35,758 nt of DNA from Candidatus Methanophagaceae archaeon (GTDB lineage Archaea > Halobacteriota > Syntropharchaeia > Alkanophagales > Methanospirareceae). The DNA lies in assembly GCA_003194435.1 (NCBI GenBank), contig PQXC01000018.1, forward strand, positions 1 to 35,758, written 5' to 3'. Positions 15,332 to 22,782 of the stretch are shown here, piece by piece (the stretch's first letter is position 1; each line of letters begins with the position of its first letter). The notes beneath the pieces were generated by a model. It ran no database searches. It worked only from the letters and a program-made list of their open reading frames with translations, and was not told the origin of the DNA. The translations under genes and the position numbers were made by a program.

Positions 15332-15859
15332 TCAACATATCTTCTTCGCTGCCAGTTCAATAGCCAACATAATGCTCGTCCTCGGTCTTATCGTCGCAAC
15401 AGGTATATTTACTATCCTCTCCACTGTTGGACTGACAATAGGAGCACAGACAAGAGCGGAAGCGCCTTCACGCTCCGCTTGAATCGCTGCTATTATTGCT
15501 TCTTCCATCGTCGTTACTGCGTACTCCCTGATATCAAAGCTCTCTTCTCCTATACTTATCTTCCTCCGGTCCAGCACGTCAAGACAGCCCCGGGAGCAAA
15601 CAACAGCGATGAATCTCCTCTTTTCCGCACTTCCTATCTCTATCTCTCTTATTGTAGTTATTATCTTCCTGAAGGTGCGTAAATTCGGGTCCCTCTCACC
15701 AGCGAGGATCTTATAGAGTGTACTTACTGGTATACCCGATTTCTCACTGAATTCACCTATGCTAACGCCAAGCTCGTGCTTGATAGCCTCAGTGAGAACC
15801 TTTGGCAGGTCCTTACCACGCCCGAATATCTCGCTCACAACGGTATCTGCAATGCCCAT
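15332..15859 (-). CDS. XRE-type HTH regulator with PrpR-N-like sensor domain
   Basis: 175 residues. Residues about 20-75 are a helix-turn-helix: LTEAIKHELGVSIGEFSEKS, then GIPVSTLYKILAGERDPNLR. The C-terminal part (FIAVVCSRGCLDVL, YAVTTMEEAIIAAIQAEREG, ALVCAPIVSPTVERIVNIPV) has the alternating beta/alpha pattern of the PrpR-N/aspartate-racemase-like sensory fold, with a Cys in each of two beta-alpha loops (C90-region SRGC and CAPI). Related one-domain-plus-HTH regulators are common in methanogens. It is divergent from the isomerase gene across a 62-bp gap holding three copies of AAATATACTA, which could be its own operator. The effector is unknown. Confidence 0.8.
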   Translation of the reverse strand: MGIADTVVSEIFGRGKDLPKVLTEAIKHELGVSIGEFSEKSGIPVSTLYKILAGERDPNLRTFRKIITTIREIEIGSAEKRRFIAVVCSRGCLDVLDRRKISIGEESFDIREYAVTTMEEAIIAAIQAEREGASALVCAPIVSPTVERIVNIPVATIRPRTSIMLAIELAAKKIC

Positions 15860-15892
15860 AGCCTCTTTTTTATTAGCTCTTACAATTAAGTA

Positions 15893-15922
15893 AAATATAC
15901 TAAAAATATACTAAATATACTA
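15893..15922. promoter_or_regulatory. Three phased AAATATACTA repeats in a divergent promoter
   Basis: Identical 10-mers start at 15893, 15904 and 15913, about one helical turn apart. They fill the space before the isomerase ATG (15922) and the upstream side of the HTH regulator promoter. They may act as TATA elements for both directions and as binding sites for the adjacent regulator. The isomerase message would be leaderless. Confidence 0.55.
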
Positions 15923-16746
15923 TGGAACTTAAGATAAGTTTTTCACTGGTAGATGCAACAGTCAGCCCCCTGAAATGGGTATATCAGCTCGAGGATGTGG
16001 GTTTTCAGGGCTGGGAGATAGTGGGTGAGGGCTTGCAGCGTGTGGAGGGCGAATTCAAAGAGCGTGTGAAGGAGATATATCAGACGACCAATCTTATTAT
16101 ATCGCTTCATGCACCACTATCCGATATTAACATAGCGAGTGTGAATGAGCGGATATGGGAGGAGAGCATAAGACAGATAAAGGAGAGTATAAAGAACGCA
16201 CATGAGTTCATAGAGGATATATGCGTGGTTCATCCGGGCGTTTTTTCACCTCTGTCAGTGCAGATGCCGGATAGAGCTTTTGAGAAGGCGATTACCGGGT
16301 TGCAAATACTCTGCGATTTCGCATCTGAGTACGGGCTCAGGATAGCTGTTGAGAACCTGACCTCGGCGAATATGCTAATGGGACGATATCCGGATGAGCT
16401 TGTGCGGATAGTAAAGGGTGTGAACAGAGACAATATCGGTATCTGCCTCGATGTTGCACATGCCAACACGACAAAGACACTGACAGAATTCCTGGAAATA
16501 ACAAAGGATGGGGATGTGAAGATAATACACATGCATGCAAGCGACAACTTTGGAGCGGATGACCTGCATTTGGCTCTTGGCAGGGGTAATATTGACTGGC
16601 GGAAGGTCTTCAATGGCATTAAAGACAACGACTACAAGGGTCTATTTGTAACCGAGCTATATAGCCTGGATGCGGGAATAGAGAGTCTGGAATATATCCA
16701 CAATTTGGGTATTGGCATGGGCGGTGCGGCGTCAACCCTAAAATAG
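15922..16746 (+). CDS. Sugar phosphate isomerase/epimerase-like TIM-barrel protein
   Basis: 274 residues of the AP-endonuclease-2 / xylose-isomerase-like TIM-barrel superfamily. Likely metal ligands are seen in order: SLHAPLSD (His), VVHPG (His), AVENL (Glu), CLDVAHAN (Asp, His), MHASDN (His), LHLALGRGNIDW (His) and FVTELY (Glu). No signal peptide is present. The substrate cannot be set; relatives include myo-inosose dehydratases, epimerases and endonuclease IV, but the DNA-binding loops of the last are not evident. The start ATG has no ribosome site and directly follows the phased promoter repeats. The 3' end overlaps the convergent membrane-protein gene by 9 bp. Confidence 0.85.
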   Translation: MELKISFSLVDATVSPLKWVYQLEDVGFQGWEIVGEGLQRVEGEFKERVKEIYQTTNLIISLHAPLSDINIASVNERIWEESIRQIKESIKNAHEFIEDICVVHPGVFSPLSVQMPDRAFEKAITGLQILCDFASEYGLRIAVENLTSANMLMGRYPDELVRIVKGVNRDNIGICLDVAHANTTKTLTEFLEITKDGDVKIIHMHASDNFGADDLHLALGRGNIDWRKVFNGIKDNDYKGLFVTELYSLDAGIESLEYIHNLGIGMGGAASTLK

Positions 16747-17322
16747 GGAGAACACACCGATAGATATGAGAGTGAAGAGGGTGGTTCGAATAAGAGTGCC
16801 AAGCACGACACCAAGCCAGGTCATCAAGGGTGGCATGCCAATCAGTCTGCCTACTATTGAGCCCACGGCAGAGCCTGTCCACTGAAGTGGGAATATAACG
16901 AGCAGAACAAGTCCCACAAAACCGAATCGTTTCGCCCAGCGGTATCTCCTTAACGCCTTATTACCACTCTCCTCCGCCTTCTGCACTATCTTGCCTATCA
17001 GCGGTATCTTCTTCGCATGGTCAAAGTTCCATACCAGGAAGAGAGAGACTAAGGCATCGGAGAAGACGATGAATGCTATGAGACCTGCTGGATGTATCCC
17101 CAGCCCCAGACCCGCAGGTATAGCTGCTATTGCACCCCCAAGAGGCATGAACGAATAAATACTGAAGACTGTTGCATATCTCGTGTACACATCCTGACCT
17201 GCAAGGAAGAGTATCACCGCTGCGGCAATACCGAGACAGAAAGGGATGATGAGTTTTGCTATTGCCAATCGCTCCATCGCTCTTACTCGCTCCACTCGCT
17301 CTTTCACTTTCATTTCCATCAT
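16738..17322 (-). CDS. Small multidrug-export (Sm_multidrug_ex, COG2426) family membrane protein
   Basis: A polytopic membrane protein of about 194 residues if started at the ATG at 17322. Upstream ATGs would leave almost no room for the divergent phosphomutase promoter, which is why I prefer the shorter form; ATGs at 17319 and 17313 are also possible. Family features are LIIPFCLGIAAAVILFLAG, the central PLGGAIAAIPAGLGLGIHPA, and the C-terminal MPPLMTWLGVVLGTLIRTTL. Despite the family name, export activity is poorly established. A basic loop (NKALRRYRWAKRFG) precedes the last helices. It converges with the isomerase and overlaps it by 9 bp. Confidence 0.8.
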   Translation of the reverse strand: MMEMKVKERVERVRAMERLAIAKLIIPFCLGIAAAVILFLAGQDVYTRYATVFSIYSFMPLGGAIAAIPAGLGLGIHPAGLIAFIVFSDALVSLFLVWNFDHAKKIPLIGKIVQKAEESGNKALRRYRWAKRFGFVGLVLLVIFPLQWTGSAVGSIVGRLIGMPPLMTWLGVVLGTLIRTTLFTLISIGVFSLF

Positions 17323-17364
17323 CTTTAATTTTTTAATTAATATTTCTGTTCTAATCATGATTAT

Positions 17365-18768
17365 ATGGTAGGCGAGATAGTACCCGCACACATATTCAGG
17401 GCGTATGACATAAGAGGCATTTACAATGTAGATTTATCGCCAGCGACTATGCAGAGGATAGGGTTTGCGCTGGGGGTGTATACGCGGGAGCGGAACGAGC
17501 GGAGTGTTGTGGTCGGTAATGATATCCGTGCTACCTCTATCATGTTCGCCAATGCACTCATTTCTGGACTGCTTTATGCCGGCGTGGACGTTACAGATGT
17601 AGGAACCACCTCATTTGGTGTATGCGCGTTCTCAGGCTGGCTATTGAAGAAGGATATAGTTGCATATGTGACCGCATCGCATCTGCCACCTGAGTGGAAC
17701 GGCTTGAAACTGTACACGGGCGAGGGAGTAGGGTTCCAGGCGGAGGCGAATGAGAAGATACGAGCGATAGCAATGGCGACTTCAAAGGGCTACGATGGAG
17801 TACCATGGTCAGAAATCGGGCATTATCACAGACTGGATATGAGAGAGGAATATATAGAATATATAGCCAGGCGATTTAACCGCCCGGAGCTCTTTGAGGG
17901 CAGGAGGATTGCAGTGGATTGTGGTAACGGTAGCATGGGACTGGTAGCACCGGATGTGATGAGGCGTGTGCATCTCAGCGCTCATGTGCTGTTCCCTGAA
18001 CCGGACCCTGCATTCCCTAATCGCCCGTCAGAACCCTCAGAGTCAACTCTGGGCGCATTGAAATCGGAAATAGAGAGAGCGGGCGTGGATTTTGGTGCCG
18101 CTTTCGATGGCGATGGAGACCGTGTGGTGATTGTGGATGACCACGGTAGAGTGCTGAGTGCAGATCAGTGTGGTGCAATACTGGGTAAGGCACTATTGAA
18201 GGAGCAAAAGAGACCGGTGTCGGTATTAGCAAATGTCGAGTGCTCTATGCTTATAGAACGAGAATTAGGGGACTTATGCAGCTCCATATACCGGGTTCCG
18301 GTAGGGCATACATTCCTGACCAGAGAGGCGAAACGAACGAATGCAGCTCTTGGTATAGAATCAAGTGGACATTACGTCATCCCTTCCTTCTTCCCGTTTG
18401 ATGATGCGATGGTTGTACCTCTGATAATAGCGGAGATACTGACAGGAACAGGCAGAAGACTATCAGAGCTGGTGGATGAGTTGCCGAGCTTCCCTAAGGA
18501 GCGCAGGAATCTGGAATGCGCAGATAGTGTGAAGTTTAAGGTGATAGACTCACTCGCAGCCAGCCTGAGGGCTGAATACGGGGATAAAAATATAAATACG
18601 ATGGACGGTATAAGAATAGATTTAGAAGACGGTTGGGTGCTTATAAGGGCTTCTAATACCTCTCCTATGATTCGTGTGACTGTGGAAGGTTCGACTGAGG
18701 CAGTGAAGCAGAAGTTGATGGATGAATTCGTCAGGCGTACAGGAGAAGCAATAAAGGAGCTGAGTTAG
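17365..18768 (+). CDS. Phosphoglucomutase/phosphomannomutase (archaeal ManB/GlmM type)
   Basis: 467-residue alpha-D-phosphohexomutase, interconverting hexose 1- and 6-phosphates for nucleotide-sugar synthesis. All four domains show their signatures: FRAYDIRGIYN at the start, the phosphoserine loop TASHLPPEWNG (Ser105), the Mg-binding loop AFDGDGDRVVIVD (near 248), the sugar-binding GIESSGHYV, and the phosphate-binding RASNTSPMIRV near the end. The phosphoserine loop has Leu in place of the usual Asn after SH (TASHNP is typical), which may affect specificity. Substrate (glucose, mannose or glucosamine phosphate) is not decidable. moaB starts 5 bp after the stop, so the two may form an operon. 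Confidence 0.93.
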   Translation: MVGEIVPAHIFRAYDIRGIYNVDLSPATMQRIGFALGVYTRERNERSVVVGNDIRATSIMFANALISGLLYAGVDVTDVGTTSFGVCAFSGWLLKKDIVAYVTASHLPPEWNGLKLYTGEGVGFQAEANEKIRAIAMATSKGYDGVPWSEIGHYHRLDMREEYIEYIARRFNRPELFEGRRIAVDCGNGSMGLVAPDVMRRVHLSAHVLFPEPDPAFPNRPSEPSESTLGALKSEIERAGVDFGAAFDGDGDRVVIVDDHGRVLSADQCGAILGKALLKEQKRPVSVLANVECSMLIERELGDLCSSIYRVPVGHTFLTREAKRTNAALGIESSGHYVIPSFFPFDDAMVVPLIIAEILTGTGRRLSELVDELPSFPKERRNLECADSVKFKVIDSLAASLRAEYGDKNINTMDGIRIDLEDGWVLIRASNTSPMIRVTVEGSTEAVKQKLMDEFVRRTGEAIKELS

Positions 18769-18773
18769 AGTTA

Positions 18774-19304
18774 ATGTCAATACCGGCGAGGCATAGAGAA
18801 GGTGCAAGGCAATACTATAAATGCGCAATACTCACGATAAGCACCTCCAGGCATAAGAACAGGGCACAGAGGGACATTTCTGGCTCAGTTGCTCGCTCGC
18901 TGGTGACAGAAAGGGGGCATGAAGTGGTCTATTACGATGTGATACCAGATATAGAGGAGCGTATATATAAGGGGATAATGAATGCTCAGGACTCAGGTGC
19001 TGAGTTCATCGTCACCACCGGTGGTACGGGCTTAAGTAAGGATGATGTCACCATTGAGACGGTATCAAAGCTGATGGATAAGGAGTTGCCGGGGTTTGGT
19101 GAACTATTCAGGTTGAAGAGCTATGAGCAGATAGGCACTGCGGCGATATTGAGCCGTGCAATTGCGGGCGTGATAGGCAGTAATGCAGTATTCTGCCTGC
19201 CCGGCTCTCCTGACGCTGTTAGACTGGCGCTGGCTGAGATAATCTTGCCTGAGATACCACATATAATGAGGCATGTGCGACAAAACTTGAACTCAGATAG
19301 ATAA
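18774..19304 (+). CDS. moaB: MoaB/MogA-type molybdopterin adenylyltransferase
   Basis: 176 residues of the MoCF_biosynth fold. The substrate-binding motif VTTGGTGLSKDDVTIETV is complete, as are the downstream SRAIAGVIGSNAVFCLPGSP segment and the N-terminal ILTISTSR. In archaea this protein adenylylates molybdopterin ahead of Mo or W insertion. It follows the phosphomutase by 5 bp. Its link to the Mo/W uptake island 9 kb downstream is functional rather than transcriptional. The 3' end overlaps the convergent YIP1-like gene by 12 bp. Confidence 0.93.
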   Translation: MSIPARHREGARQYYKCAILTISTSRHKNRAQRDISGSVARSLVTERGHEVVYYDVIPDIEERIYKGIMNAQDSGAEFIVTTGGTGLSKDDVTIETVSKLMDKELPGFGELFRLKSYEQIGTAAILSRAIAGVIGSNAVFCLPGSPDAVRLALAEIILPEIPHIMRHVRQNLNSDR

Positions 19305-19877
19305 TAAAAGAGATACGAGCGGCTTAATTGCCATGATGCACACTATTAGAGGCACAAGAATCGCCAGTATTACAGCAATGATAGACCTGCCGGGCGATAG
19401 CTCGTGAAGCTCTATCAAACCGCCAATTACCAATAGAACTGACCATATCGGTGCTACCAGGACATTCACGGGCGCAAGCCAGCCCAGTATCAAACATGGG
19501 GTTGCACCATACAAAACTGCCTTCGTAGTCTGCCGCAAACCTTTCCGCCCACCGAGGATATACACCCAGATATGGAGCCAGACAGCGATGTAAAGGGCTG
19601 CTAAGATACCCAATATAATTATACCCACAAAAGTACCGACACCGAGCAGTGGTATAATCTTACCGAGCTCCGGCAGTCCGGGCATCAGTACAAAACCAGA
19701 TAAGCCCAGCATGGACACTACCTCACTCACGGCAATCGCCACAACAATCGAGAGTATCGCACTGAGAATAGCAAGAAGCGGAATGTAATACTTGAATGCA
19801 TCACTGAGTGAATCATCCTTCGCCGCTGCGAACTGCCGCGCGGGATTAAATGCGAAACCACGTATTCGACCTGTCAT
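19293..19877 (-). CDS. YIP1-family membrane protein
   Basis: 194 residues with about five membrane segments. The start (GFAFNPARQFAAAKDDSLSD then YYIPLLAILSAILSI) and the centre (LHIWVYILGGRKGLRQTTKA, VLYGATPCLILGWLAP) match prokaryotic YIP1-domain proteins, where the G.....T.K...Y...P segment is the most conserved. Function in archaea is unknown. A TATA element (TTTTATATATGG, about 19908-19919) precedes the start by about 30 bp. The tail overlaps moaB by 12 bp on the other strand. Confidence 0.8.
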   Translation of the reverse strand: MTGRIRGFAFNPARQFAAAKDDSLSDAFKYYIPLLAILSAILSIVVAIAVSEVVSMLGLSGFVLMPGLPELGKIIPLLGVGTFVGIIILGILAALYIAVWLHIWVYILGGRKGLRQTTKAVLYGATPCLILGWLAPVNVLVAPIWSVLLVIGGLIELHELSPGRSIIAVILAILVPLIVCIMAIKPLVSLLLSI

Positions 19878-20038
19878 CGCACATCATTCAGTAGTATCAT
19901 CGTCACCATATATAAAACTTTCTATTTTGTTTCGGAGTCCAAAACGATATATTTAGTTAATGCCTATCATTCTATACTGAATAGAAACAGAGAGTATAGA
20001 TGGGTAAATAGGTAGATGGGTATAGGTGAAAGAAGAAC

Positions 20039-20422
20039 ATGAGTGAGATAAGACCAAGTATAAGAACTTTACGAGATGTGGGGTATCGAGTGATCTTGAA
20101 GAGGGATGATGGAAGCCCGAGGTTGGTATTGAGATGTTTTGTAAAGGAGGGTCAATATGGGAAGTTCATCTCCATCGAGCAACACTGGGTCCAGAGGATG
20201 GAGGGTAACAGGATAGTGGATAGCCAGTGGGCAAGGAAGCGCTATTCTTTCCCCTATGATCGAGAAAAAGCTCTTGGTACATGGAACTCCATAAGGGAGC
20301 TGTTAGAAGAGGCTTTGGGTGAAGCTAAAGCTACAACTACAACACCTGCGGGTGGAGAGCTGGAGAAAGAAGTGGAAGAGGAATTTGGTGATGAACTCGG
20401 GGGGCTGGAGGAAGAGCTTTAG
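20039..20422 (+). CDS. Hypothetical protein, basic N-terminus and acidic tail
   Basis: 127 residues with no membrane segment. The basic front half contains LRDVGYRVILKRDDGSPRLV, RCFVKEGQYGKFISIEQHWV and WARKRYSFPYDREKALGTWN. The last 40 residues are very acidic (EKEVEEEFGDELGGLEEEL). Such a basic domain plus acidic tail occurs in single-strand nucleic-acid-binding proteins, and the FISIEQHWV strand faintly recalls PC4-like folds, but I cannot assign a family. AGGTGA lies 10 nt before the ATG. A pyrimidine-rich tract at 20423-20460 after the stop may terminate the transcript. It converges with FEN-1. Confidence 0.65.
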   Translation: MSEIRPSIRTLRDVGYRVILKRDDGSPRLVLRCFVKEGQYGKFISIEQHWVQRMEGNRIVDSQWARKRYSFPYDREKALGTWNSIRELLEEALGEAKATTTTPAGGELEKEVEEEFGDELGGLEEEL

Positions 20423-20460
20423 ACTCCTCTCTACCCCTCTCCTTCCTTTTCTCTCTCTTA
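20423..20460 (+). terminator. Pyrimidine-rich tract between convergent genes
   Basis: A run of C and T containing several T-runs follows the plus-strand gene and separates it from the end of FEN-1. It is compatible with archaeal T-tract termination on the plus strand. Confidence 0.35.
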
Positions 20461-20462
20461 TT

Positions 20463-21479
20463 TCACAACCACTGTTCTATTTTCTGCTGTGATACTGACG
20501 TTTTTGCTTTTATTATGTCTTTTGAGCTCAGAATTCGTTCGAGTGCTTTATTCACTCGCTCTTCAGAGAAATCATGTAGCTCGCAGAGGAACTCCTTTAC
20601 TTTCTCCTCATCTGGCTCACTCCATCTCAGTTCATATTCAGTATTGACCTCAGGATGGAGGAAGATATTACGAACGAGTTCATAGTTCGCTATGCCAGGT
20701 GCATTCTCTATCTCTATTACCGATTTTGCGAGCAATTCATCAATGCTATGATGCTCTTTGATGAGTTTCAGTGCTCTCTTAGCACCTATACCCTTTATCC
20801 CGGGGTTGAAGTCCGTACCCACGAGAATAGCGATCTCCACAAGTTCTTCATGTGTTATCCCCAATCTATGCTCGATATCATTCAAAACAGCCAGTTCGAG
20901 TTTTACCCTCCTTCTCGGTGCACTCAGGTTCCTCACCATCACAGGCGCACCGAAGAGTAGAGAATCAAAATCCTGAGAGGCTACAATGTCTGCATCTCCT
21001 TTCCGAACCATAAAAGCAGCCTGAGCTTCTCCTTCTGAGGGCGCCTGCACATGTGGTATGCCGAGATATTCCAGGAGCTTCTTCGCATCTTCCACGATTC
21101 CTGGCTCGATTCTCGTGGATGCCTTTGCGAATTTCAGTGCTTCTTCCGGTACTTTTGCTGCTGCCCATCTCTTCCTCGCCTCCGCACGCCGCACCGACCT
21201 GGCTCTTATAACCTCAGCTTTTAACTCCGAAGGCTTGCCATCGAATACGAATACCAGCTTTAGCCCCTTTGCCATTAAATTCGTTGTGCGATATATCAGA
21301 CCCGAGAGATGTGAGGTTACCCTGCCCGCAGAATCCCTGAGTGGCGTCCCATCTGGCTGGCGAATGATACTGAGGAACTGATACAGCATATTATAAGCGT
21401 CAACCGCGATGACCTTACCGGCAAGTGCATCCAAACTGGTCTCTCTCAGCTCTAATATCTCGCCTATGCTGGTTCCCAT
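20463..21479 (-). CDS. fen: Flap endonuclease 1
   Basis: 338-residue FEN-1, the structure-specific 5' nuclease that removes RNA-primed flaps in replication and repair. Acidic metal ligands appear in the expected order: VIAVDAYNMLYQFLS, VFVFDGKPS, APSEGEAQAAFM, IVASQDFDSLLFG and VGTDFNPGIKGIGAKRALK (helix-hairpin-helix like). The last residues, QQKIEQWL, form a PCNA-interacting box. Length matches archaeal FEN-1. It stands alone between two plus-strand small genes. Confidence 0.97.
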   Translation of the reverse strand: MGTSIGEILELRETSLDALAGKVIAVDAYNMLYQFLSIIRQPDGTPLRDSAGRVTSHLSGLIYRTTNLMAKGLKLVFVFDGKPSELKAEVIRARSVRRAEARKRWAAAKVPEEALKFAKASTRIEPGIVEDAKKLLEYLGIPHVQAPSEGEAQAAFMVRKGDADIVASQDFDSLLFGAPVMVRNLSAPRRRVKLELAVLNDIEHRLGITHEELVEIAILVGTDFNPGIKGIGAKRALKLIKEHHSIDELLAKSVIEIENAPGIANYELVRNIFLHPEVNTEYELRWSEPDEEKVKEFLCELHDFSEERVNKALERILSSKDIIKAKTSVSQQKIEQWL

Positions 21480-21707
21480 CTCAATTAAAAATAATAACAG
21501 TAAATAAAATATGGATGATATGGATGCGTGGATACATGCATGCCGTCGTTGTCGGGCTCGCTGCTCGCTTTGTAATGCACTAAGTAGCTATTCCTCCTCT
21601 GTAATTCAACCCGCGATGTTTCAAAATTGATGTGTAACCTTTTAAACTTTACTTAACACAGCCGAAAAATTTAAAACAGAATTCGCCAAATTGGGAAGTT
21701 ATATGCC

Positions 21708-21950
21708 ATGAAAGAGAAAATAGGAGTGCAATCGGCAACAGCAACGAATACTTTGCTGGTTCTCTTTGCACTGCTTGCAGTATTGTTTGTACCTACATCA
21801 GCAAAGGAGCCATTACCCACATCCACGCCTACACCTGCGCCTACGCCCACACCCGTCCCCGAATTCACAATAATCGCACTACCGGTGGCACTGGTATTGA
21901 CATTGGTGCTGTTATTTTTCCTCAAGATGCAGAGGCGCGTAGAAAAATGA
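21708..21950 (+). CDS. Tiny exported protein with PEF-CTERM-like sorting signal
   Basis: 80 residues built almost only of sorting parts: a hydrophobic signal peptide (TLLVLFALLAVLFVPTSA), a Pro/Thr linker (PTSTPTPAPTPTPVP), and a C-terminal PEF motif followed by a membrane segment and basic end (PEFTIIALPVALVLTL then FFLKMQRRVEK). This is the tripartite PEF-CTERM signal handled by an archaeosortase. The mature chain would be about 25 residues, mostly Pro/Thr, a possible O-glycosylated surface peptide. GGGAAG lies 5 nt before the ATG. It has no obvious operon partners. Confidence 0.7.
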   Translation: MKEKIGVQSATATNTLLVLFALLAVLFVPTSAKEPLPTSTPTPAPTPTPVPEFTIIALPVALVLTLVLLFFLKMQRRVEK

Positions 21951-21952
21951 AC

Positions 21953-21981
21953 TTCCTTTTCCTTTCCTTCTTTTTTCCTTT
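21953..21981 (+). terminator. T-rich terminator after the PEF-CTERM gene
   Basis: Immediately after the stop codon there is a dense series of T-runs (TTCCTTTTCC, TTTCC, TTCTTTTTTCC, TTTT), the usual look of an archaeal intrinsic terminator. Confidence 0.5.
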
Positions 21982-22036
21982 TAGCGAATAGCTTCGGGCT
22001 CTCTTCCGGTCTTCTGGTCTGTCTTCTGTCTCTGTC

Positions 22037-22453
22037 TTATACTCTACAATCCTGTAATATCTCCTCTGCGTTATCCATCACGAAATTACCTACGGTCTCT
22101 AACTCCTCACAGGATTCAAATCTGTCCTCAGTCTTTTTTATTATCTCTTCTATGCTAAGCTCAGGTGCCATCTTTATGTAATCAAGAAGATAATGCAAAT
22201 ACCATGCCTTTACATATTCGCACCCTTTTTGGCGCACGAATACCACCTGAAGATACTTTGGTATCTTCATTATCGCGCTGAAATCGTGAACTCGGAGCAG
22301 CCGCATAATTATTTCTACACCTTCGCGCTCACAGAACTCCATGAACTCCTGCGTCTTCTCCGGGAAATCACTCAAAAAATTGACAGAACTCGAAATCTCT
22401 TCTGGTATCCCCAATCGCTGCGCCCATTTAATATGTATCGCCCATTCTGGCAT
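22037..22453 (-). CDS. Conserved hypothetical protein, all-helical
   Basis: 138 residues, soluble and mainly helical. It starts MPEWAIHIKWAQRLGIPEEI and contains FPEKTQEFMEFCEREGVEII, LRVHDFSAIMKIP and AWYLHYLLDYIKMAPELSIE. The pattern of His residues (AIHIKWA, VHDF, LHYLLDY) recalls small helical archaeal proteins with HD-like or phospholipase C-like His/Asp ligands, but no known metal site can be completed. It is divergent from the TIGR00304-type gene, with only about 40 bp between starts. Confidence 0.6.
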   Translation of the reverse strand: MPEWAIHIKWAQRLGIPEEISSSVNFLSDFPEKTQEFMEFCEREGVEIIMRLLRVHDFSAIMKIPKYLQVVFVRQKGCEYVKAWYLHYLLDYIKMAPELSIEEIIKKTEDRFESCEELETVGNFVMDNAEEILQDCRV

Positions 22454-22492
22454 CTTCTTAAATTATCAATGAGTACACATATAATAATTACC

Positions 22493-22762
22493 ATGAAGAT
22501 AATCACTCTGGGCTTCATACTGGTGCTCGCAGGGGTTCTGCTTCTCATTATAGGAATGCTCAGCATGGCTTACCATACTATCTGCAGGTCAGAAGCAGAA
22601 GAAGGGGAGACGACAGTGAGAGGCGGTGGCGTCATTATGATAGGTCCGATACCCATCATATTCGGTACCGATGTGGGAGCACTGAAAGTGGTAATGATTC
22701 TGGCGCTACTACTGATGATAGTTGCAGTCATTCTGCTCTTTGTTCTACCTCTGCGGGTGTGA
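22493..22762 (+). CDS. TIGR00304/DUF131 family membrane protein
   Basis: 89 residues with an N-terminal membrane helix (LGFILVLAGVLLLIIGML), a short polar loop, the conserved centre TTVRGGGVIMIGPIPIIFGT, and a C-terminal helix (VVMILALLLMIVAVILLFVL). The GGGVI.IGPIPI.FG block is diagnostic of this archaeal family of unknown function. The ATG at 22493 fits a leaderless message from the TATA-like CTTAAATTAT at about 22457-22466. An ATG at 22469 is also in frame. Confidence 0.85.
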   Translation: MKIITLGFILVLAGVLLLIIGMLSMAYHTICRSEAEEGETTVRGGGVIMIGPIPIIFGTDVGALKVVMILALLLMIVAVILLFVLPLRV

Positions 22763-22782
22763 AAGAAGTAAGGACTCAAAAG

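Noticed and set aside
22193-22492. Long N-terminal extension of the TIGR00304-type protein
   Set aside because: It is antisense to the conserved gene at 22037-22453; the family starts directly before the first membrane helix.
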